Source of the DNA: Agarophyton chilense
Taxonomy: Eukaryota > Rhodophyta > Florideophyceae > Gracilariales > Gracilariaceae
Assembly (NCBI GenBank): GCA_030374765.1
Contig: JARGXX010000117.1
Coordinates: forward strand, 310,001 to 374,000
Direction of reading: 5' to 3'
DNA length: 64,000 nucleotides
Numbering within the stretch: position 1 is the stretch's first letter; every line of letters begins with the position of its first letter. The notes beneath the pieces were generated by a model, which saw only the letters and a list, made by a program, of their open reading frames with translations, made no database searches and had not been told where the DNA came from. The position numbers and the translations under genes are program-made. Below, piece after piece: positions 56,608-64,000 of this stretch.

Positions 56608-57692
56608 ATGCCGAATACCCGAAGCCAGTCTAGTACTGGTCTCCACGGTCCTGCGGGAATACCCCCGAAACCGACGCTCGCCTCATCTGTTGAAGCCGGA
56701 GAGCGGCTGTATCGTCAAGCGATGTCGCTCTCACGCTCGGTGAATGATGAACGACATCTCTCGGATGTACCGGCCCCTGTGGCAGCGGCAGTCACGCCCA
56801 CCACAGAAGCCGTAGTTGACCCTGAGCTCGTCGGACCTCAAGAAGAGGATGATTTGCGCGGGGAAGTGCGTCGTCTCAAGTCTGAGTCAAGCGCTTTGCG
56901 TGTGCGCATGGTTGCGTTGGAATCGCAGATCACTGCTCTTATCGCTGATGTCGAACAATTACGCAGTGCGCACCAAGCACTCGTTCGTCAAGACGATGGG
57001 AGGCAGGTCTCTGCATCAGTGAAAACACTACGTGAGGATTTGAACCATCTACTGGAGAGGTACGGGAATACGCCCGATGTGCTACCCGCCTTAACCGTGG
57101 ATGTAGAAGAAGTCCTCACTCGAGTTAACCCTCGTTTAGAACGCCTGGAGGCGGCAGTTCATGCGCAGACTGCTGCTAAACCAGTCGTGCTGGAAGAGGA
57201 AGGAGCTCCTTTGAAGGAAGCTCGTTCGAACAAGTCGAAGTCACGACGTAAGAAGCGGAATTCCGCACGTGATTTTAGTGATGAATCGTCAAGTACGGAG
57301 GGTTTCAGTTCCAGTACTGATGATTCTGATGATTCAGATACGTCAGATGACGACGACAGTGATGATGGTCATCGAACGCCCCGATCTCGGAAGAAGAACA
57401 CGTCTTCGTGGTTAATGAGAAAAAAAGGCTCACCTTACAGAGGATTGAAGGTGCTCCCGTGCAAGAATCCGCTTTATCGGAAGGTCCTGAATTACAGGTA
57501 CCGCCGTCTGAAGGTGAAGAGCAAGAAGCGCTCAGGACGCGAAACCGCGAAGGTGAAGGATCACATCAAACGATTGAAGATCGGCCTTAATGATTTAACA
57601 TTTGATGGGAAAACCCCCATTCTCGTTATCGAGTTTCTCACTCGATTTTGTTGCCGAAACAGACACTCTAGAGATGAGTGAACCACAGCCCT
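56608..57692 (+). pseudogene. gag of element C, truncated
   Basis: ATG at 56608 begins an open frame to 57681. The N-terminal half is a predicted coiled coil (LRVRMVALESQITALIADVE), followed by a Ser/Asp-rich acidic tract (SDDSDTSDDDDSDDG), then NPLYRKVLNYRYRRL and KVKDHIKRLKIGL. The latter two parallel NPLYRKLLSYRYY and KVKDYIKRLSITL of A gag, so C and A are related. A one-base insertion near 57650 shifts the frame in the FLTRF block, and the capsid ends at about 57692. There the sequence switches to integrase, so the rest of gag, protease, RT and RNase H are deleted. Confidence 0.78.
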
Positions 57693-57708
57693 AGAGGAAA
57701 CGAGTGTC

Positions 57709-59136
57709 ATGCCCGTAACCCGAGAGGAAATTCTACGAGAACAGGCCCAGGATGCGTACTGCAGAACCCTGGCTGACCAAATTGGTTTCAAAGGATCACC
57801 ATTCGATGTGGACCACAATGGCTACATCGTGAGAAGGTCAACCTTTTATGGTAGCCTTCAAAAGGTGGTTCCGAAGGCACTGCGCCCGAGAGTCTTGTAT
57901 CTTGCGCACTACCCGCGACTATCGGGACACCCCGGTGCCACCAGGATGTATTACACCTTGACGCAACAGTTCTATTGGCCTCATATGTCCCATGATGTCT
58001 ATACCTTTGTAGGTCAATGCTAATCTTGTGTTCGTACCCGCGGTGGTATTCAAAAGCATCGAAAGTATCTCAAGCTGTTTCCAGCAGCGGGTCCACTGGA
58101 GTTTGTTGCGATAGACCTTCTAGGACCACTTCCCAAAACCAAGAATGGGTATCAGCACATTCTAGTGATCACCGACAGGTTCTCGAAGCTCACGAGAGCG
58201 ATACCTGTAAAGGAGACGAAGTCAACAACGCTGGCGATCGCGTTCCTCAACAATTGGGTCTACCCGTATGGTGCACCACCGTACCTACTTACCGATAATG
58301 GTTCAAACCTGGAATCGAAGTTCTTCGAAGCAGTCTGTAACCTCTTGGGTATCAAGCACTATTTCACTACTGCCTACAACCCGCAGACAAACGGACAGGT
58401 CGAGCGCTTTAACCACACATTGGTATCAAGTCTACGACACCATACGGAAGAGCACCAAACTGGGTGGGATGACCTGGTGCCACCGCTCACCTACTCCTAT
58501 GACCTTCAGGTACACCGATCAACACAGACCACTCCCTTTGATTTGGTTCTTTTGCGACAACCCCCAGGTATTGTAGTGCAGGGAGATCATACTACCAGAA
58601 CTGCAGCTGGCGCACTGACCCCTGCCCAAGTCAAGCGAAATACCCTTGTGATGTTGAGGAGGGCTCTCAAACATGCAGAGAGCCGCTTCACCGCAGCCCA
58701 GAAGCGGTACAAGGCCGACTACGACCGTAGGGTAACCAGTGTGGTCTCCGTATCTTCGGGACAATATGTCTACATAGACAACCCACCTTCAGGTAGAAGA
58801 CCACGACCGTGTGATGAAGCGGACGATGAAGCTATTGATAGAGATATCAATTCGAAGCTTCTACCCAAATCAGCGGGACCTCATAAGGTATTGAACGCAT
58901 CGGACCACACTGTTACGGTTGACCAAGATGGAATACCGAATACGATATCAATTGACCGTATTACGGTAGCACCTGAAACGGTTCAACATCGCATGGAGGC
59001 AGGCACCTCAGCCCGAGAGCCCAGAGCTCTAGCTATGCGCACTCGACCCTCGGAGGACCCCACCCCAATTGAGGTGAACGATGACCGTCAACGGGATGAT
59101 CCGGATTACAACCCTCTAACAGGGGCGGAAATTTAA
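57709..59136 (+). pseudogene. Integrase of element B (one nonsense codon)
   Basis: A 475-codon frame broken only by TAA at 58021-58023. The HHCC zinc finger (HYPRLSGHPG...YTFVGQC, stop, SC) loses its last cysteine behind this stop. The DDE core is complete: FVAIDLLGP, LLTDNGSNLESKFF and NPQTNGQVERFNHTL. The C-terminal domain (YKADYDRRVTSVVSV, AGPHKVLNASDHTVTVD) follows. From 58165 a 323-codon frame is open, covering most of the core. Integrase inserts element cDNA into nuclear DNA. It is fused upstream to C gag by deletion. Assignment to B rather than C rests on the absence of a C 3' LTR. Confidence 0.82.
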
Positions 59137-59142
59137 ACCCAA

Positions 59143-59433
59143 ATGGTAACAGCGGGAGCTCCCGACCCGGCTCCCACACACGAAGCTCCCAAATCGGAAC
59201 ATATGAACCCTCGAGGTAGCGTTCCCCCGAAAGATCAGGACCAATCCTCAGAAGAATTTCCCGTTGACCGTCTGGTGGGCCATACACGAACCTAAAATGG
59301 TCTGAAGTTCACCGTCAGGTGGTACGGCTGGGGCCCAAAAGGGGACACCCTCGAACCCCCAACCGCAATCCCCCCACACTTCCGTATCAGGTATTGGCGC
59401 CGTCGCAAGGAGCAAATGCCTGCAGACGGCTAA
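59143..59433 (+). pseudogene. Chromodomain frame of element B
   Basis: In the integrase frame, six bases after its stop, ATG 59143 opens a Pro-rich linker leading to EEFPVDRLVGHT and FTVRWYGWGPKGDTLEPP, a chromodomain. A TAA at 59293-59295 lies inside; the frame ends at 59431-59433. As in element A the chromodomain is separated from pol by a stop codon. Confidence 0.68.
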
Positions 59434-60639
59434 CCTTAGACCTTCGTGGTATTCAGGCCTAAGGAAGGGGGAGAAAAGACGTCGTTTTCCGCAAAAGGTG
59501 GACGCATATGCGTGTCACAGTACCTACAAGGGAGGACACGAAAGAACAACCAAATGTAACAGTAGAGGAGACAAGAAGAGACAACAATTTACTTCAAGAA
59601 GGACCTGTCGGTTTAGGAGCAGTGGAATCAGGAGGACCCGTGTTATCGACTACCCACGGAGGAAAACTTGCAGAAATGCTAGGAGCCATCGACCTTTGAG
59701 GTATCGTGGAGCGGGACCAATCCGACCTTAAAGGCATAACTGCAGGGGTATCAATCTCCTCGGAATCGCCGACTTATTCAACCTTAATGGTAACCGGCAT
59801 CTTACGTCTCTCGAGCGCTGGTGCTGCTTATGGAAACGACCCACCCCTCCGAGGTATCGGTGACGAATCCACGATGCGGCGCGAGGTGCACTGACGTGGT
59901 ACCGAATGCGTTCGAACGCGTGTGTGGAGGCGGCGCCATCCTGTCATCGCCTTAAGGGTAAACCGGAATGCAAAACCGGAAAGAGGTCGCTTAATTACCG
60001 ACGGGGCCGCTCAACACCAATAAGGTCTCACAACCGGAAGATCCCACCACGGGCCCAGGCCAACACTTCAATGGTTGTATCGACGCAGGCTCAGGCCCAA
60101 CCGGCGCCACGAGTCAATCCTTACAAGGCAGACGAAACCTGAAAGGTCGAAGAGTCAGGAAACCTTCGGGGAAAGCCGGACAGCACGGTTACGATCGCGA
60201 GGCCGCCAATTAAAGGGAGCAATACCTGAAGGGTTGTCGAGCCGTGAAAACGACCAGGAAAGACGGCGCGCGCAGGGACCTAGGAGGGAACTGAAGTTTG
60301 AGTAACCGGAAAAGGTGAGATACCAACTTTGTTAGACAAGGGGCTATGCGGAGGCAGAATCGCAAGCAAACAGGGCCACCACCGAAAAGGTGTCCGCGAG
60401 CGCGCTAGTTACACTGCATTGCCCTCATGAAAGTCTCTAACTGAATATTTGTCACTCAATTCGTGCGCCGACGTCGTCACGCGCCCTCCCCAACCGATAC
60501 TGGCGCCGAGTTCGGAACTTCAAATGATCGCGCGTCGCGCGCAGACACCACCCCGATGCCCGCGCCGCTGTCCCTCGCTCTATCTCTATGGGTTGATCGA
60601 AGGAGACACGGGGCGTGTCTCACGGGTACGAAGGGGGTC
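59434..60639 (+). other. 3' non-coding part of element B
   Basis: No convincing gene on either strand. On the + strand frames 59508-59699 and 59706-59894 are in phase, separated by one stop, but carry no motif. I looked for an antisense frame like those of families 1 and 2 and found only interrupted short stretches. A purine-rich GAAGGGGG (60630-60637) precedes the 3' LTR. Confidence 0.45.
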
Positions 60640-61052
60640 TGTCGTATAGTGGCAGAAGGTCTGACCTTTGAGGTTGCCAATATACTACACTGACCTTGTA
60701 GGTGATGGACGCAAGGGATCATCGGCCATGCAGCTCCGGGCGAGCTACCATCTAGGTGTTGTCAGCCACGTGTAGTGTTGACATGTACCTTCTGGTGGAG
60801 TAGTTGTTAGTAATAGTAATTGTAATTATATGTATTTTAGTACAGTAGTTGAGTGGCCACCTGGCACTGTATCCAGTGTTGGCCAGGTCTCTGACACTAG
60901 GTCAGAGACCGTGCCTTGCTGGCACCTTCCGGGTGATCTGGAGAGTGCAGTCCACTGCATATAGGGAACTGCACCTCCCCCATCCTAATCTGATAAAGAC
61001 AGTCATCACTTGGGTCACGACTATACCTTTTGGTTTATTGTTTCTCAACTAC
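60640..61052 (+). repeat. 3' LTR of element B, first 413 bp, interrupted by A3
   Basis: Matches 52179-52591 from TGTCGTATAGTGG to CTCAACTAC. The match stops exactly at the LTR start of A3. The remaining 221 bp should lie beyond the window. ACTAC (61048-61052) is the expected target-site copy. Confidence 0.9.
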
Positions 61053-61965
61053 TGTCGAGCAACGCCCAGTTAGGGGATAATTGAAGATGCAACTCATAGA
61101 ATGAGGATTGAACCCTCCGAGGGTTATGATTATGATCCCCTCTAAGATGTGCTGAGGTGGCACTGTTTTCTGGTTATATTTCGCCTATAAGGGAAAATTC
61201 GGATGGCCCATGGTTGGATTGGCCCCGTGATACACGTGGCTTAATTTTGGCACCGAATTTCGGATATTTGTTAGAACGTTGGATTTTTGGGCCCTGGCAG
61301 TGGGATCTCCACGTGTATGGCCCTGAGCAGGTGTGCACTACTGTAGAGTTTAGTTAGTGGGCCCTACTTAGGGAGGCCAGATCTGACAGTCCGAGCTCAG
61401 AGTAAATGGAAACCAAGGTTGGTCTTCGATACCTTTAGAGGTTCTTCGTCGCCATCGTTTCGGCCTTACGACCCGGAACGGGCTCTGGTTAGCAACGCCT
61501 GCGTAGGGACACGACTCCACTTGGAGAGTGCCCACGTTTGGGTTCCGTGCAACCACCCCCTTGGGACCGCTCAGACGACCTGCGTGCGCGATACCCCGTG
61601 GGGGTTGTGCTTACTTGTTGCGTGCTTTTTATGTTTCCTTTCGAGGACAGGTTTTCGCCCCTGTATTGGGTTTCTTTTGTTGTTTCGCCCCTTTTCTGGT
61701 TCTCGGGTCCGGTGCCTGTTAGTGCCCGACCCTCGCCCCGTTTTTCCTCTTCGCCGGATTTTCCCCCATTCTTTGGGATACCCATACCCATTCCCGATCC
61801 ACGGTTTCTACCCCTCACCTCCGTCGGTACTGCCGGAATCCCCCGTGGGAGTTACACCCCACACTACGGGTGGAACGGAGGGCTCTGTCTCTGAGTCTGC
61901 CTCCCCAAGGGAGGAAGGCTTCGAACACCTTGAGAGCACTTCCCGTCGCCGGGTTTTGTTCCACA
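61053..61965 (+). repeat. 5' LTR of element A3 (913 bp)
   Basis: Starts TGTCGAGCAACG and ends GTTCCACA, two bases shorter than the LTRs of A and with scattered substitutions. The primer-binding site follows at 61968 after AG. Confidence 0.92.
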
Positions 61966-62192
61966 AGTGGTCTCCCGACTTAGAATCCGTTCTCGGACTT
62001 TTGGGTTGGTCATCCACGTGTTGGAATATCTCTTGGAAGAGGAAGCACCGTCGTGAAGATTTGTTGTAGTGGTCCCCTTTGGAAAGGGTGGAATTGGTTT
62101 TTATTTTTGTTTTGTGTTACGTCATCCGTTATCCGGGAATCTCGTGATCGAATTTCATCGTTACCCCGAATCGTCGGTGTCGTGTCTGCAGC

Positions 62193-64000
62193 ATGTCGCC
62201 GCCTACTCGTGGTTCCAGGACTGGATGGAACCGTCAAGCGGATTCAGTGCCCCCGGCCCCGCCTAGGTCGAGGAGCTCTATTCCCGAAGGTCGGAACGAT
62301 TCCGGTATCGATCCGGACACTCGGAGAGCACCCTCAGTGGTTTCAGGTCCTCGAGAGGTCGTGGCTGTGGGCCCAGCTCCAGTGGTGGAGACCCCCTCAG
62401 CAGCACCCCGAAGTCGGGCCGACCCTGAATTACAGCGCCTGGAGACTCGAATTGATATCGCCAACGCGGCTCATATCGAGCTCCTTCAGGAGGTTACTAC
62501 CCTCCGCCTTAGGGTGGAGGACGCCCCGGTGCGGGGAGTCGCCGATGACCTTCGTACCCTGAGGAGGGATGTGAACTCCCTTTTGGAAAGCTTTGGTACC
62601 CCTTGCGTGTTTATCCAGGAGTACCGGAGCCTCGTGGAGGAACACCGCGTGCAAGCGGAACGCTTCCGAGCTCGGCTGGACACCCTCGAGGCCATTATCC
62701 GTATGGACGGAGACACAGAAGCCTCGAAAAATAAACCCGACGTTTCGGAAGACGAAGAACACCGCTCCGCTAAACGGGACCGCCGCAAGTCCAAGAAGAG
62801 GGTTCACCTCCAAGAGGATTTATCGGATTCCGATCCCAATCGCTCGTCATCGAGTTCGTCCTCCGAATCTTCGGATAGTGAAGATGGACGCCGGTCATCC
62901 CGGGCGACTCGGTCGAAGGCTACTTACACCTCTCAAGGGGCAATCCGTACCCGGAAGAAGGATAGGAAACACCTTGGATTAAGGGAGCTGAAGCCGACGA
63001 ATCCTCTCTATCGGAAGCTGCTATCGTACCGCTATTACCGGTTGGATAACCCTTCGGGAGATCGAACATCCCGCGGAACGGGTAAGGTCAAGGACTACAT
63101 CAAAAGGCTGAGCATCACCCTACAGAAGAGGGAGTTCACAGGAACAGACCCAATTCTGGTGCTCGATTTCCTTGCGAGGTTCGTCCAGGAGGCTGACATC
63201 CTCGGTATGAGTGAAGCGCAAGCGTATCTTGCATTACCCTATTTCTTAAAGGGGATGGCTGAAGACCAGTTCAACTCCGTCCGTGGATCATCCCGAGCCT
63301 CGGAAGGGGGAGTCACGTGCTGGCCCGAAGCGGTGCAGTACCTCTTGAGGTCATACGCTACTGGAAATGCGATTTAGGAAGCAATCCTTACATTAAGGGA
63401 TACGCGGCAGAAGCCGATGGAAACCGAAACGGTGTATTCAACTCGCTTGAATAAAGCGTTTCACCGATGCGGGAATGTATTCCCCGCCTACGAGAGATGC
63501 TCCATGTTTGTGGATGGTTTGGACCCCTCGATAAGGGCATTGGTTGCCCGACATCGGGAAGAGAAGCGCAAGCTGACCTACTTGGAACTGATTCAGTACG
63601 CCCAGGCTGAGGGGGATACTCTCCGTGCTCGGCAGAACCGAAAGAGTCGGCCGACACGTGCGCTCCTCGCCGATGGAGGTAACTCGTCTTTGTCAATCGC
63701 AGGAGGCCCTGCCCCTGTGGGGGTCAATGATAACATTCACTTCATGGGAAGTAACCCCGAATCTATGGGTACGTCTGAGTTGCCGTCGACATCCGCTCCG
63801 ACTACGGATGAAGACCCTGCGCTCTATACCCACGGACGGAGGGTGCCAGCCGCATCGCTACCTTTTGCGAATACCGCTGCTCGGTTCTCTCGCCCCGGAT
63901 GGAGGGATACAGCACCACGTCGCGTGGATTCACGTCCACAACCGAACCCGGCAGAGCTGATTTGCTATTTGTGTTACCTACGTGGTCACAAAGCACCAGA
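62193..64000 (+). pseudogene. gag: gag of element A3 (one nonsense codon, incomplete)
   Basis: ATG at 62193. The frame is open through the position where A has its TAA (here GAA) and stops at TAG 63375-63377, where A reads CAG. After it the same frame continues to the window end with capsid sequence and the beginning of the zinc knuckle (CYLCYLRGHKAP). Domains match A gag: coiled coil, Ser/Asp-rich basic region, capsid, knuckle. Each copy therefore has a different single lesion, and neither makes full Gag alone. Confidence 0.88.

Larger units (their letters stand above)
52179..61052 (+). mobile_element. Composite Gypsy chromovirus B, invaded by C and by A3
   Basis: B contributes the 5' LTR, primer-binding site, gag, protease N-terminal part, and (after element C and a deletion) integrase, chromodomain and the first 413 bp of the 3' LTR. 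RT and RNase H of B are absent. C entered after the protease, and A3 is inserted into the 3' LTR at 61053. The two LTRs differ at roughly 12 of 413 positions by eye, so B is older than A. Confidence 0.8.
61053..64000 (+). mobile_element. Family 1 element A3, 5' part, cut by the window end
   Basis: It has a 913-bp LTR, primer-binding site, and gag closely similar to element A (a few differences per 100 bases). It is inserted in the 3' LTR of B. Whether it carries an integrase cannot be seen here. Confidence 0.92.

Noticed and set aside
59434-60639. Antisense frame in element B like those in families 1 and 2
   Set aside because: Minus-strand reading is broken every few dozen codons and shares no motif with the other antisense proteins.
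1-64000. CRISPR arrays, bacterial operons, riboswitches, rRNA genes
   Set aside because: No regularly spaced repeats, ribosome-binding sites, rRNA cores or tRNA cloverleaves were seen; the gene structure is eukaryotic.

Overview
The window looks like nuclear DNA of a repeat-rich eukaryote. It has one convincing host gene with two short spliceosomal introns (a perfect TACTAAC branch site in the first), surrounded by layers of decayed LTR retrotransposons and some DNA transposons. There is no bacterial-style operon. A multicellular red alga is a reasonable guess (compact gene, few short introns, Gypsy-rich islands), but nothing in the sequence proves it.

Layout. 1-3705: 3' part of a Ty3/Gypsy element ('family 2', copy D, + strand) with decayed RT/RNase H, a long antisense reading frame and a 3' LTR. 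7269-8960: Plavaka/Tnp2-like transposase pseudogene (- strand). 11427-15862: the host gene, a probable Mediator subunit 15 (KIX domain, Gln-rich middle, conserved C-terminus; three exons). 18755-28035: full-length 'family 1' Gypsy chromovirus (copy A), with 915-bp LTRs differing at about five positions and a CTCTG target-site duplication. It keeps gag, protease, RT, RNase H and a chromodomain but has no integrase. 28542-31199: decayed Gypsy pol of a different lineage (copy G, - strand). 34430-37640: integrase and chromodomain relics (copy H), including a perfect 57-bp palindrome. 41237-49722: second family 2 copy (E, pol on - strand), with a 2.6-kb antisense reading frame on + and a solo LTR (F) inserted in its integrase. 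50352-51546: Tc1/mariner pseudogene. 51650-51851: a small TIR element. 52179-61052: composite of element B, invaded by element C, with a deletion fusing C gag to the B integrase. 61053-64000: another family 1 copy (A3), inserted into the 3' LTR of B and cut by the window end.

How the parts relate. The Gypsy copies form an insertion stratigraphy: A3 inside the B LTR, C inside B, F inside E, and A as the youngest datable insertion. Three families (A, B, C) share the primer-binding motif TGGTCTCCCGACTTA, so they probably prime from the same tRNA.

The most interesting signal is a long protein-like reading frame on the strand opposite pol, between the end of pol and the 3' LTR, conserved between copies D and E. 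Family 1 element A has a separate antisense ORF in the same place. I do not recognise the encoded proteins. The second notable point is that the youngest element has no integrase yet sits between intact LTRs with a target-site duplication.
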